From Gimesia chilikensis (GTDB lineage: Bacteria > Planctomycetota > Planctomycetia > Planctomycetales > Planctomycetaceae), in the NCBI RefSeq assembly GCF_008329715.1, contig NZ_VTSR01000022.1, forward strand, positions 228,457-292,456: a DNA stretch of 64,000 nucleotides, in the 5' to 3' direction. How positions within the stretch are numbered: position 1 is the first letter of the stretch; each line of letters begins with the position of its first letter. This document shows positions 54,986 through 64,000 of this stretch, in pieces. Made by a program: the position numbers and the translations under genes. Below the pieces are notes generated by a model. The model was not told where the DNA came from. It made no database searches and worked only from the letters and a program-made list of their open reading frames with translations.

Positions 54986-56385
54986 CAACTTTGGTCTTCA
55001 TCCGGATCCATACGCTGGGACGTGTCGAGCCTGGGAAAGAGGAACCAGAACAACAGCGTCGCCAACAGGGCGATCGCGGCACTGCTGAGCCAGATTCCCG
55101 GCCAGTCGCGGAGCAGATCAATCGGATGCCCTTCGAGGTTTTTCTGAGTGAAAGCCTGGATGCCTGTCTGCGATTCAATATTCCACGCCGTCCGCACCAG
55201 CGTCTCTTTTCCGGGCGATGTGAAATAGTCTCCGATCGAACCGCTGATGAACCCGCCGGCAAACATCCCCAGTCCAAAGACAAACGTTCCGAAAAAGGTC
55301 TGCATACTCCCGCGTGCATCCAGCGGACAGACCTTGTCGACATAGATGTAAGCAGCCGCCAGGAAGCAGCCAAAACAGAGACCATGCATCGCCTGGCCCA
55401 GACAGGTCAACGCCATTGCCAGCGGAAACGCATCACTGAGTGTAGACGCGTAAGCAAAGATCAGGCTGCGAACCAGGTAGGAGAGCAGGCCGACCAGCAT
55501 GACCAGTTTGAATCCGAATTTCTTGAGGGCGAATCCAAGGACCGCCATCACGAGTACTTCAAACACCTGCCCAATCGAACTGATTCGCTGCTCCCAGGCG
55601 CCTGTGACGTCTCCCATGACGAGGACGTTTTTCAGAAACGGGCTGTTCCACTGGAAGTAGAACTTATGCACGATCGAAATAATAAAGGCGACCAGCACCA
55701 GCACCAAAAAGTGCCGGTATTTCAGCATCTTCAACACCTTACCGGGGGCCAGGTCCTTCTTATCTTTACTCACCGGCGGCGTATGCGGGAGCGATAAACA
55801 GTAGGCTGCCATCAACAGACCAGCCACCCCCGCCATCGCCAGCACAATACCGCGACCCGTATTCAACGCGTCACCTGAGAGTCCGCGTAAAAAGAGTCCC
55901 TCTGCCAGCCAGGCGGGGACCACAAATCCGATGGTTCCCCACAGACGGATCAAGGGGAATTCGCGGTCACTGTCTTTCAGATGCTGAAACGAAAGGGAAT
56001 TCGTGAGCATCATGGTAGGGACATACAGAATCGAATACAGCACGCCCAGAATCACGACCGGCCAGTAACTCTGTTGAAGAAACAACGCCAGCATGATCAG
56101 GCCACCCGATAAATGACAGAACGCGAGCACGCGCTCTGTCGCATAATGGCGGTCGACGATCTGACCGAATACAAACGGGGCGAGCAGGGGGCCCACGGCG
56201 AGTGCCGCCCCGAATACGCCGATCTGAAATGCGGAGAAGCCCAGGGCATCAATCAGGTAGAGCGTGATGATAGGCAGATAGCAGCCCTGCACAAAGTATT
56301 GCAGGAACATCATCACTATCAGCCGCATTTTCAGTGCGAAATCAGTCTTTTCCAGTGAAAGCGTCTCTGTCTCGGTGTCTGTCAT
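54985..56385 (-). CDS. MFS transporter, nucleoside:H+ symporter-like
   Basis: 466 residues with about twelve membrane helices. The start (MRLIVMMFLQYFVQGCYLPI, LYLIDALGFSAFQIGVFGAA) and the loop after helix 2 (FGQIVDRHYATERVLAFCHL) match the NupG/XapB-like nucleoside symporter branch of the MFS. The mid-protein RLWGTIGFVVPAWLAEG is also typical (RxWGT-x-G). The last helices include GSMQTFFGTFVFGLGMFAGG. Planctomycetes use this branch widely, so the substrate could be a nucleoside or a sugar-like compound. The downstream small membrane gene overlaps it. Confidence 0.85.
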   Translation of the reverse strand: MTDTETETLSLEKTDFALKMRLIVMMFLQYFVQGCYLPIITLYLIDALGFSAFQIGVFGAALAVGPLLAPFVFGQIVDRHYATERVLAFCHLSGGLIMLALFLQQSYWPVVILGVLYSILYVPTMMLTNSLSFQHLKDSDREFPLIRLWGTIGFVVPAWLAEGLFLRGLSGDALNTGRGIVLAMAGVAGLLMAAYCLSLPHTPPVSKDKKDLAPGKVLKMLKYRHFLVLVLVAFIISIVHKFYFQWNSPFLKNVLVMGDVTGAWEQRISSIGQVFEVLVMAVLGFALKKFGFKLVMLVGLLSYLVRSLIFAYASTLSDAFPLAMALTCLGQAMHGLCFGCFLAAAYIYVDKVCPLDARGSMQTFFGTFVFGLGMFAGGFISGSIGDYFTSPGKETLVRTAWNIESQTGIQAFTQKNLEGHPIDLLRDWPGIWLSSAAIALLATLLFWFLFPRLDTSQRMDPDEDQS

Positions 56386-56443
56386 CAGTAAGCGGCCCCC
56401 GGTTGTGAAATCTCATGAGTGATTACCGTCAATACGGCTGGGA

Positions 56444-57451
56444 TTACTTTTCAATCACCCAGATATTCCGAAACCGGACCGGATTCGAATGGTTCTGCAG
56501 GAACAGAGGACCTGCGATAGATTCATCCTTGTTGGTCCCTCCAGGAGTCGGTTCATCGATCTCGCGATCATCGTGCACGGTGACGCCGTTGTGTTTCACG
56601 GTGATGCGGGCTTTCGCTGTTTTGTTTCCTTCATCATCATATTTCGCAGAAGTGAAATCGATATCGTAGGTCTGCCAGGCCAGAGGCGGGAAGCACATAT
56701 TCACGCTGGGAGCACCGACTTTATAAATCCCGCCACACTCGTTGTCTTTTCCTTCCAGACCAAAGGAGTCCAGGATCTGAACTTCGTAACGCCCCAGCAC
56801 GTAACAGCCACTGTTGCTGCGTCCCTGCCCGCGTGCCTGCGGCATGAAGGGGAGCTGAAATTCCAGATGCAGGTGACCATCTTTGAATTTCTTTTTACTC
56901 GTGACGCCTTCCATCAGCAGACCATCTTCGGTCACGCGACCGTTTTCAAAGTTCTTCACAGTCTTTTCAGGCTGTTTCGCATCGAACAGGACGGTAGCTC
57001 CTTCAGGAGCCGACTTACCCAGGGTTGGGCTTTTGCGATGAACTTTGTTAAGGACGCCGACTTCGGTTCCCTCTGCGTCATAGATTGTAATTTTCCCGTC
57101 TTCCAGATCACCGCGGCCATCTTCCGATTTGAAGCTGATGACATTGCCGTCCTTAACCCCTTCAGCGCTGACTTTCTTCTCCTGGTTCCAGCCATCGCCG
57201 GGGAGACCGCCGGGATAACCGACGGCTTCAAATTTGCCATCACCCAGGGCAATCACCTGGACCCCATACTTGAGGGTTTCATCACCATCACCCAAAATCC
57301 CCGAGTATTCGCCCTGAATCTTAAAGTCGGGACCTGCTTTTTCCACGCTGTTGGCGGCCCATTTCGGGTCTTTCGAGTCAGCCAGTCCCAGATGGACCAG
57401 AATTAAAAAAGCACAGCAGCCAGTGAGGGCGCGAATCATAAACTGCTTCAT
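56444..57451 (-). CDS. Exported DUF1080 protein (3-keto-disaccharide hydrolase fold)
   Basis: 335 residues with GGGAG 8 bases upstream. The signal peptide is ALTGCCAFLILVHLGLADS. Residues about 35-125 form a separate beta-rich domain (GEYSGILGDGDETLKYGVQV, GKITIYDAEGTEVGVLNKVH). DUF1080 follows from about 145: GATVLFDAKQPEKTVKNFEN, HLHLEFQLPFMPQARGQGRS, NSGCYVLGRYEVQILDSFGL, and the closing PVRFRNIWVIEK. DUF1080 is a concanavalin-like glycoside hydrolase fold; some members split 3-keto-glycosides. It is common in planctomycetes, next to Gfo/Idh genes. This one is isolated. Confidence 0.9.
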   Translation of the reverse strand: MKQFMIRALTGCCAFLILVHLGLADSKDPKWAANSVEKAGPDFKIQGEYSGILGDGDETLKYGVQVIALGDGKFEAVGYPGGLPGDGWNQEKKVSAEGVKDGNVISFKSEDGRGDLEDGKITIYDAEGTEVGVLNKVHRKSPTLGKSAPEGATVLFDAKQPEKTVKNFENGRVTEDGLLMEGVTSKKKFKDGHLHLEFQLPFMPQARGQGRSNSGCYVLGRYEVQILDSFGLEGKDNECGGIYKVGAPSVNMCFPPLAWQTYDIDFTSAKYDDEGNKTAKARITVKHNGVTVHDDREIDEPTPGGTNKDESIAGPLFLQNHSNPVRFRNIWVIEK

Positions 57452-57800
57452 TGGAATACTCCCGGAGTGTTCTTGAGTCGGTCGATTGATTGTATGGAAT
57501 GGGACGGGTCTCCCCAGATCAATTGATCAGCGAAGAGGCTTCCATTGTGCGAAGGCAGCATCAGAGATGCAAGTTCAGGTCGCCCGAATCCATCCGCTCG
57601 ATGCGTTTGTGCAGTAAAATTAACTAAAACTTGTGATGGTAGGGTGTTAAAAAATCTTGTATGATGTAACACTGAAGCGTAATAGAAGATAAAGGACAAG
57701 GTGCGGGCCTTTCGTACCGATATCCCTAATGCGGGAGTCGGGGGGGTGTCGTTCTACTCAAGAATTGATTTTGAGCATTGAGGAACTGCGGAAGAGATTT
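57452..57800. other. Divergent intergenic region
   Basis: 349 bases between the DUF1080 and TPR genes. A TATGAT at 57660-57665 may be a plus-strand -10, but no good -35 is at the right distance. The frame of the TPR gene is open back to 57729 without a better start. No hairpin or repeat was noticed. Confidence 0.45.
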
Positions 57801-59210
57801 ATGACATCTGACAGAAACAAAAAAATCGCTGCTGACTGCTGGAGACGTGGAAACGAGGCCCTGTCCAAAGAGAACTGGGATTACTCGATTGAGATGTTCA
57901 CGACCGCTGTCAAACTGGAGCCCGAAGCACTGCTCTACCGTCAGACCAAACGGGGCGCAGAACGAAAGAAGTACGGCGATAACCAGAGCGGTTCCAAGAT
58001 GGGCGTCTTGAAGCTCGCCGGTATCAAAACCAAAATCAAGAATGCCCGGCGGAAGAAGGACTGGGCTGGCGTGGATCAGCTGGCAGAAGAAGGGCTCTCG
58101 CTGAATCCCTGGGACGCCGTCCTGAATTCGGAAATGGCCACCGCCTGTCAAAACCAGGGCTACCTTGATGCTGCGATTTTCGGCTTCAAGGTGGCGATTG
58201 AAAACGATAAAACTAACAAGGCGTATTTCCGCGAGCTGGGAGACCTGCTCGAGGAAAAGGGAGAATACAAGCAGTCCCGCGAGTGCTGGGAAATGGTGCT
58301 CAAGCTGGATCCCATGGACGGCGATGCCCGTTCCAAGGTGACCTCCCTGATGGCGACCGAAACCCGCGTGCGGGGCGGATACGATGGAGCCGACAAGTCT
58401 TCGTCTGTCAAACGTCAGTCTGCCTACGACGAAGGGCGTGCTTCCCGCGAACAGCGCCACCAGGCTCAGCGGGGCAATACCGCCGATGGCCCCGGACAGT
58501 CTGTCGAAGCGGATCTGCAGCGCGCCATTCGCAAAGAGCCTGAAAACAAAGACCATTACCTCAAACTGGGTGATTATTACAAACGCGAAGGCCGGTTGGT
58601 TGAGGCCCGCGAAAACTATGTGAAGGCATACGAATTTTCCGGCAAAGATGCGAACATCGGCGAGCAGGTTGAAGACATCGACATTGAGCTGCTCAAAGAG
58701 AAGCTCACCGCCGCCCGGGATCTCTTCAACCAGGATCGGGAAAACCCTGAAGCGAAAAAAGAGGTCACCCTGCTCAGCAAAGCGCTGATCAAGAAAGAGA
58801 TCGAAGTTCTCACCAAACGTGTGGAACGCTATCCCGCCGACATGCGGTACAAGTACGATCTCGCGCAACGTTTCATCCGCCTCAAAAAATGGTCTTCCGC
58901 AATCCCCCTGCTGCAGCAGTCCGTCAAAGACACCCGCATCAGTTCTGATGCCCTGGTCGCCCTCGGAAAGTGCTTCTTCGCAGACGGGAAAAAGGAACTT
59001 GCCAAGCGGCAGTTCGAAAAGGCCCTTCCCAAGCTGTCTCCCGATGAAAAGGAAGATACGTTCAAGGAAGCCCACTACCTGCTGGGACGCCTCTATGAGG
59101 ATGCAGACCAGAAATCCCAGGCGGCCGATCACTACAGCGAAATTCTGGCCGTCGATTACGACTTCCGGGACACCCGCCAGCGTCTGGAAGACATGGAAGG
59201 GGGAGCATAG
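57801..59210 (+). CDS. Cytoplasmic TPR protein
   Basis: 469 residues from the ATG at 57801 with GGAAGAG close upstream. No signal peptide. TPR-like pairs lie at about 5-45 (GNEALSKENWDYSIEMFTTA, VKLEPEALLY), 95-190 (VDQLAEEGLSLNPWDAVLNS, GYLDAAIFGFKVAIENDKTN, GEYKQSRECWEMVLKLDPMD), 255-310 (YLKLGDYYKREGRLVEAREN) and 340-460 (ALVALGKCFFADGKKELAKR, AHYLLGRLYEDADQKSQAAD). A charged, low-complexity linker separates the halves (about 200-245). The codons end mainly in C, as in a well-expressed gene. A scaffold role is likely; partners are unknown. rpsT follows after 213 bp. Confidence 0.85.
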   Translation: MTSDRNKKIAADCWRRGNEALSKENWDYSIEMFTTAVKLEPEALLYRQTKRGAERKKYGDNQSGSKMGVLKLAGIKTKIKNARRKKDWAGVDQLAEEGLSLNPWDAVLNSEMATACQNQGYLDAAIFGFKVAIENDKTNKAYFRELGDLLEEKGEYKQSRECWEMVLKLDPMDGDARSKVTSLMATETRVRGGYDGADKSSSVKRQSAYDEGRASREQRHQAQRGNTADGPGQSVEADLQRAIRKEPENKDHYLKLGDYYKREGRLVEARENYVKAYEFSGKDANIGEQVEDIDIELLKEKLTAARDLFNQDRENPEAKKEVTLLSKALIKKEIEVLTKRVERYPADMRYKYDLAQRFIRLKKWSSAIPLLQQSVKDTRISSDALVALGKCFFADGKKELAKRQFEKALPKLSPDEKEDTFKEAHYLLGRLYEDADQKSQAADHYSEILAVDYDFRDTRQRLEDMEGGA

Positions 59211-59423
59211 GCCTCTTTTCCCCGCTCTCAGCAGGGGAAAAGAGCCGGTTTCTCTCCAGAATTCCTGAAAAAACCTCATATTTGCGACTCGGGATGGTTG
59301 GAATAACCGTCGACAAATTGTTACACTTCTCAATCTGCCTGAGATATCTTGTGGCGACCGTCTTGAATTACGGTTGCTGGTATGAACAGTAAATAGTTAC
59401 TCAGAAAATACTTAAGTCGAAAA

Positions 59424-59693
59424 ATGCCAAACACGAAAAGTGCCAAAAGAGCGTTGCGGAAAAGTGAAGTTCGTCGTGTCCGTAACCGTGCGACCCGTTC
59501 TGAATTACGATCTGCCATCAAAAATGCCCGTGCTGCGATCACCGGTGACGATGCACAGGCTGCCACCAAAGCATTACAGCTGGCCAGCAAACAGATCGAT
59601 CAGGCTGCTGCCAAAGGCATCATCCACAAAAACGCCGCTGCCCGGACCAAATCTCGTCTGGCAAAGAGCGCCAATCAGAAAACAGCTGAGTAG
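59424..59693 (+). CDS. rpsT: 30S ribosomal protein S20
   Basis: 89 residues, very basic, all helical, normal length. The start [20 protein letters not shown] and the [20 protein letters not shown] helix match S20, as does [18 protein letters not shown] near the end (the H-x-N-x-A-A-R-x-K-S-R-L signature). S20 binds 16S rRNA helices early in small-subunit assembly. It stands alone, with its own terminator 39 bases after the stop. Confidence 0.97.
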   Translation: MPNTKSAKRALRKSEVRRVRNRATRSELRSAIKNARAAITGDDAQAATKALQLASKQIDQAAAKGIIHKNAAARTKSRLAKSANQKTAE

Positions 59694-59731
59694 TTTCTCT
59701 CAACCAGCTGATCTGAAACCGAATACACCAG

Positions 59732-59766
59732 CCCCGCACAGGTCCTCTGCGCGGGGTTTTGTTTTT
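59732..59766 (+). terminator. Intrinsic terminator of rpsT
   Basis: CCCCGC at 59732-59737 pairs with GCGGGG at 59751-59756. After one A-C mismatch, CAG pairs with CTG. The loop is GTCCT. TTTTGTTTTT follows (59757-59766). Confidence 0.92.
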
Positions 59767-59783
59767 GGAACCGCCGCCACACC

Positions 59784-60593
59784 TCACCAGTGCATCACAA
59801 AACCTCCGTCCACGTTGATGGTCTGACCCGTCACCTGGGCGGCGCGAGCCGAACTGAGAAACACAATCATATCCGCAATGTCTTGAGTCGTCTGCCACCG
59901 CTGCAGGGGAACCAATTGACGGATTTTATCCCCCGCCCAGTCCTCGTAGCTTCGTTTCTGATTCTCTGGTTGACGATCATTCCACGCCTGCCACACCGAT
60001 TGATTCAACGGCGTCCGCACCATTCCCGGACAGACTGAATTCACGCGAATTCCCCCCGCAGCCAGGTCTTTTGCCAGGCACTGGGCGAAGTTGATATTCG
60101 CCGCTTTCGACGCGCTGTATGGCGGGTCGGTCTGTGATCCGATCTGCCCGGCAATCGAACTCACAAACACCATGCTCCCCGCGTCCGATTCCTGCATCAA
60201 CGGCGTCACCGCATGCGCCACATTCACCATGCCCTGCATGTTGACTTCAAACACGCGCGGCCAGTCAGCCGGTGTGAGATTCGTAAACGGGAACCCGAAT
60301 TTACCCGACCCGATCGCAGCCGCATGCACCAGGTGCGCGAACGACTTCACCTCCGCCACCGTCTGTCGGGTCACATCCTGTAACGCTTCAAAATCGGTGA
60401 TATCGACTTGAAATCCATGCACTGGCTGCCCGGTTTCTGAAGCGAGTTGTTCCGCCACCGCCGTCACCCGGTCCGACTGATCCCAGAGAACGGGCAGGGC
60501 ACCTTCCTCGGCAAAGGTTCGTGCGGTCGCCAGTCCAATTCCGCTGGCACCTCCGGTGATGATAACGGGAACGTTCTGTAATTTGAGATCCAT
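59784..60593 (-). CDS. Short-chain dehydrogenase/reductase (SDR)
   Basis: 269 residues from the ATG at 60593 with AGGA about 10 bases upstream. The frame stays open to 61682 only because the opposite-strand gene has C-rich third positions; that extension is not coding. The NAD(P) motif is ITGGASGIGLATARTFAEEG. The catalytic set is Ser in VFVSSIAGQIG and Tyr and Lys in PPYSASKAANINFA, and NSVCPGMVRTPLN and GQTINVDGGFVMHW follow. It is a classical SDR of unknown substrate. It is divergent from a sugar-isomerase-like gene across 144 bp. Confidence 0.93.
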   Translation of the reverse strand: MDLKLQNVPVIITGGASGIGLATARTFAEEGALPVLWDQSDRVTAVAEQLASETGQPVHGFQVDITDFEALQDVTRQTVAEVKSFAHLVHAAAIGSGKFGFPFTNLTPADWPRVFEVNMQGMVNVAHAVTPLMQESDAGSMVFVSSIAGQIGSQTDPPYSASKAANINFAQCLAKDLAAGGIRVNSVCPGMVRTPLNQSVWQAWNDRQPENQKRSYEDWAGDKIRQLVPLQRWQTTQDIADMIVFLSSARAAQVTGQTINVDGGFVMHW

Positions 60594-60737
60594 AAGCTGC
60601 TGATCCTGCAGAGAAGTGAGGTGAGTCCAGTAACTGTTCCGCCCATTCTGATCGATGCCTTTTCTCCCTGCAAGCGGACTGTTATCTTGAAGGAACCGAA
60701 ACAGGACACCCGGAACCGCAGCTGCAAAGGAACCTCT

Positions 60738-61559
60738 ATGAAACTGGGGATGATCAACTCCGCCTGGGCTCAGGCCGGTCGTGATACCGCTTGGGGATTG
60801 CACAAAACGAAAGAGATCGGCTTTGACAGCGTGGATATCTTCGTCGATCCGCAGGATGTCGACATCCGCGAGCGGAGACTGGTTAAGGATACCTGTGACC
60901 AGCTCGACCTGCCCATCATGTCCGTCTGCTGTGTCGCGGTCGGCCTGATCGATTTCAATCCCAGCGTGCAGCGGTTCCATCTCCAGCGCGTCAAGGATTA
61001 CCTCGATCTCTGTTACGAGTACGAGGCACGCAACCTCTTGCTGGTGCTCGGGGAATACATCTGGAACCGCGAAGTCATCCCCCCCGCAGAGCAGTGGCAG
61101 ACCGCGGTGGAGAATTGTCGCAGGCTCGCGGAATACGCGGCCAACCTGGGGCTGGAAATCGCCTTGGAACTCGAACCGTTTCCCCTTTCGCTGCTCAACG
61201 ACGTCGATTCCATGGTCCGCTTCGTCGATGAAGTCGATCATCCCGCGCTCAAGGCCAATATCGATGTCTCGCACCTCCTGCTCGCCGGCGTCGAACCACC
61301 CGAACTGCAGAAGCTGCAGGGCAAAGCCATCCATGTTCACATTTCGGACTGCGACGGTAAAGTGCACGGCGATCTGCCTCCCGGACGCGGCGTTGTTCAC
61401 TTCGAACCCTACCTGGCTGAGATTAAAAAATTGAACATCGACGGAGCCATTTCGCTCGAGCTCGAGTATTCCCCCGAACCCGACAAAATCGAGGAATGGG
61501 TCCGCGAAGCATACGAATCCACTGATTCCCTCATGAAACAGGCCGGTTTGCGTGGTTGA
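60738..61559 (+). CDS. Sugar phosphate isomerase/epimerase-like TIM-barrel protein
   Basis: 273 residues from the ATG at 60738, with AAGGAA 6 bases upstream; the frame is open back to 60621. It is a cytoplasmic AP_endonuc_2-type barrel: MKLGMINSAWAQAGRDTAWG, KTKEIGFDSVDIFVDPQD, IALELEPFPLSLLNDVDSMV, LKANIDVSHLLLAGV, AIHVHISDCDGKVHGDLPPG and GAISLELEYSPEPDKI. The Glu, Asp, His and Glu residues in these strands are the expected metal ligands. Its partner may be the divergent SDR, giving an isomerase-dehydrogenase pair for a sugar or cyclitol. Substrate unknown. Confidence 0.9.
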   Translation: MKLGMINSAWAQAGRDTAWGLHKTKEIGFDSVDIFVDPQDVDIRERRLVKDTCDQLDLPIMSVCCVAVGLIDFNPSVQRFHLQRVKDYLDLCYEYEARNLLLVLGEYIWNREVIPPAEQWQTAVENCRRLAEYAANLGLEIALELEPFPLSLLNDVDSMVRFVDEVDHPALKANIDVSHLLLAGVEPPELQKLQGKAIHVHISDCDGKVHGDLPPGRGVVHFEPYLAEIKKLNIDGAISLELEYSPEPDKIEEWVREAYESTDSLMKQAGLRG

Positions 61560-61731
61560 AATCGACTTAAACCGGCGGAAATTGCCGTGAAACGAGAGAG
61601 TTTTTTGATTTCCATGAATCCCCCTGTCTGTTGCTTGAAGTTTTGACGGCGTTTCCCTAATTTCGCTGCTGGAGACGCCCACTGGCTGGCGTTAATTTCG
61701 GAACTTTTTACAAATATTGAGAATTCAAACA

Positions 61732-62991
<1,260 letters not shown>

Positions 62992-63022
62992 GTGATCCCG
63001 GTTTAACCGAGAACCAGCTACC

Positions 63023-63054
63023 GGCAGACAGGCCTCGACCTGTCTGCCTTTTTT
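63023..63054 (+). terminator. Intrinsic terminator of sat
   Basis: A perfect 10-bp stem (63023-63032 with 63039-63048), a 6-nt loop and six T's (63049-63054), 31 bases after the stop. Confidence 0.95.
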
Positions 63055-63356
63055 CATGCGCACAACACGCGGCGCTCGTCCCACTCCTGGTTGTTCTCTC
63101 ATAAACAGATCTCACTTTCCTGTACGCACCACTGCGCAGATCCTGAGTGGGACTGCTCAAATTGAACTTGAACCGCCCCCGCCGATCCGTACCCTGTTTC
63201 GAACGTGGCTCGCGCGCGAGGCAGGTCACCGTGCACCGGAACAGGACGCACCACTGACTCAGATTCACCTGAATCACGAACAATTTTCACCGGCTTTTCA
63301 GTAGAACAGTTTGAGCTGGTTCGCAAAGTTCTCCCCCCGATGTTCAGGGCAGACCA

Positions 63357-63440
63357 GGACAGATTCCGGTCAGACAAGGACAAAATCCGGGACACACCAG
63401 GACAAAATCCGGCCACATCGGGACAAAATTCTGTCTTGAC
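63357..63440. repeat. Four imperfect tandem repeats of 21-22 bp
   Basis: Units begin GGACAGATTCCGG (63357), GGACAAAATCCGGG (63378), GGACAAAATCCGGC (63400) and GGACAAAATTCTG (63421). The spacing of 21, 22 and 21 bases is not a multiple of three throughout, so they are not coding repeats. There are too few copies, and no unique spacers, for a CRISPR array. Confidence 0.7.
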
Positions 63441-63474
63441 CCCCAGCTGCCCTTCAACAAAATCAGAACAGCGC

Positions 63475-63504
63475 GTAGGGGCAGTGCCTGTGTGCCTGCC
63501 CGCC
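63475..63504. repeat. REP-like palindromic element
   Basis: GGGCAG at 63479-63484 pairs with CTGCCC at 63496-63501 within GTAGGGGCAGTGCCTGTGTG and the following bases. The GTAGGGGC start and CCCGCC end resemble short intergenic palindromes dispersed in many genomes; only one copy is seen here. Confidence 0.4.
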
Positions 63505-63583
63505 GAGCGACGATCCACCCGCTCCAGACTCCAATAAATTCCCATATTCCTTCTCCTGAGCGGCAAGGCGCTAGTAACTCCGA

Positions 63584-64000
63584 TTACAAATAGTTTCCCA
63601 CCAAAGCAAATTGTTGCCATTGCTTCCTGGTTTTCCTGAGTTCTCTCCAGGTGCGGGGGCGTTCGATCTGCTGTCTTTTCTGTGTGCGGTGGCCGGTATA
63701 CGCCCAGCGCATGGGGCGGGCCAGATGCTGGTTGAAGTATTCAATGAACCGCCGTAATTTCTCGATCAGATCCTGTTTGGAAGTGAAGCTGCCCCGACGC
63801 AGTGCGCGGCGTTTGATGATGCCGAACACGATTTCGATCTGGTTCAACCAGGAACTGTGGTTGGGCAGATACACAAAACGAATACGATGTGCCGGGGCGG
63901 TCAGAAACTCACGCCGACTGGTCATCGTTTTCAGCACACCTTCGCGTTTGACCTTTCCCAGGGTGTCAGGATCGATACCCAACTGTTCTGCCACCAGCTT
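63584..64000 (-). CDS. IS630-family transposase, C-terminal part (cut by the window edge)
   Basis: About 138 residues; the 5' part lies right of the window and the frame runs through position 64000. It shows the C-terminal half of the IS630/Tc1-like DDE catalytic core: RIRFVYLPNHSSWLNQIEIV holds the last acidic residue (Glu), followed by FGIIKRRALRRGSFTSKQDL and ARPMRWAYTGHRTQKRQ. The first catalytic Asp residues are outside. Such elements insert at TA. Without the other end, neither the inverted repeats nor the integrity of the copy can be judged. Confidence 0.9.
   Translation of the reverse strand, partial: KLVAEQLGIDPDTLGKVKREGVLKTMTSRREFLTAPAHRIRFVYLPNHSSWLNQIEIVFGIIKRRALRRGSFTSKQDLIEKLRRFIEYFNQHLARPMRWAYTGHRTQKRQQIERPRTWRELRKTRKQWQQFALVGNYL

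Larger units (their letters stand above)
63055..63583. other. Gene-free stretch between sat and the transposase
   Basis: 529 bases with no supported gene. Open frames on both strands have no ribosome binding site or recognisable domain and carry biased, repeat-like residues. It holds a short tandem repeat and a palindromic element (listed separately). The transposase stop lies directly to the right, so part of it may be the end of the insertion sequence. No inverted-repeat end could be fixed because the other end lies outside the window. Confidence 0.5.

Noticed and set aside
56489..57406. 305-codon plus-strand frame opposite the DUF1080 gene
   Set aside because: The DUF1080 frame has a signal peptide and family motifs; the antisense frame has none.
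57726..59333. 535-codon open frame on the minus strand opposite the TPR gene
   Set aside because: The TPR frame has clear repeats and a ribosome site. The antisense frame is open because the TPR codons are biased to C/G in the third position.
60594..61682. N-terminal extension of the SDR frame by 363 codons
   Set aside because: It lies antisense to the sugar-isomerase-like gene and has no domain; the SDR fold starts at 60593.
61560..61731. Possible riboswitch before sat
   Set aside because: No conserved SAM or other riboswitch core is visible; only a short CGGC/GCCG stem and a distant T-run.
63357..63440. Possible CRISPR array
   Set aside because: The units are adjacent with no unique spacers, imperfect and only four, and no cas gene is near.
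63205..63537. 110-codon plus-strand frame before the transposase
   Set aside because: It runs through the short tandem repeat, whose unit is not a multiple of three, and shows no domain.

Overview
The window looks like the chromosome of a planctomycete, probably close to Gimesia. That is inferred from gene content, not from a search. Typical signs are a Pirellula-type haem-binding CxxCH protein, DUF1559 pilin-like proteins, DUF1080 and DUF1349-like secreted proteins, a sulfatase, several Gfo/Idh/MocA or TIM-barrel sugar enzymes, very large exported proteins, and an ECF sigma factor coupled to a Ser/Thr kinase. I see no tRNA, rRNA or CRISPR array.

Layout. 0.2-3.5 kb: two exported minus-strand proteins (FAD oxidoreductase, concanavalin-like fold). 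3.7-6.9 kb: ECF sigma factor and membrane kinase with a GTGA overlap. 6.9-10.5 kb: minus-strand GNAT, GlpD and nitrilase operon. 10.7-17.6 kb: XylR-like regulator, then DJ-1/PfpI, Gfo/Idh/MocA, PhyH dioxygenase, sugar isomerase and sulfatase, read as a carbohydrate-catabolic island. 17.6-23.6 kb: coiled-coil protein, two TPM-domain proteins, and a 1325-residue PQQ beta-propeller protein with an inserted methyltransferase-like domain. 23.9-31.6 kb: LRR lipoprotein, family-4 uracil-DNA glycosylase, CBS protein, alpha/beta hydrolase, TlpA-like lipoprotein, haem protein, cardiolipin synthase. 31.8-40 kb: a 2064-residue alpha-2-macroglobulin whose thioester motif looks lost, and a GT39-like membrane glycosyltransferase.

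40-46.4 kb is housekeeping: Spy-like protein, mutS, prs, serC and a nucleosidase. 46.4-49.8 kb holds four minus-strand paralogues combining GYF_2, membrane and DUF1559 modules. 50-53.6 kb is an overlapping creatininase, CRTAC1-like and TPR operon. 53.6-57.5 kb has two Hsp20 genes, an MFS transporter with a small membrane protein, and a DUF1080 protein. 57.8-63 kb has a TPR protein, rpsT with a clear terminator, a divergent SDR / sugar-isomerase pair, and sat with a perfect terminator. The right edge holds short repeats and the end of an IS630-type transposase cut by the window.

The most interesting signal is a 19-position hairpin in the leader of the first Hsp20 gene. It would hide both the ribosome binding site and the start codon, as an RNA thermometer does. 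Also notable are the thioester-less macroglobulin with a tryptophan-rich insert, the propeller-methyltransferase fusion, the modular GYF/DUF1559 cluster, and the sigma-kinase pair whose sensor is a formylglycine-enzyme fold without its catalytic cysteines.
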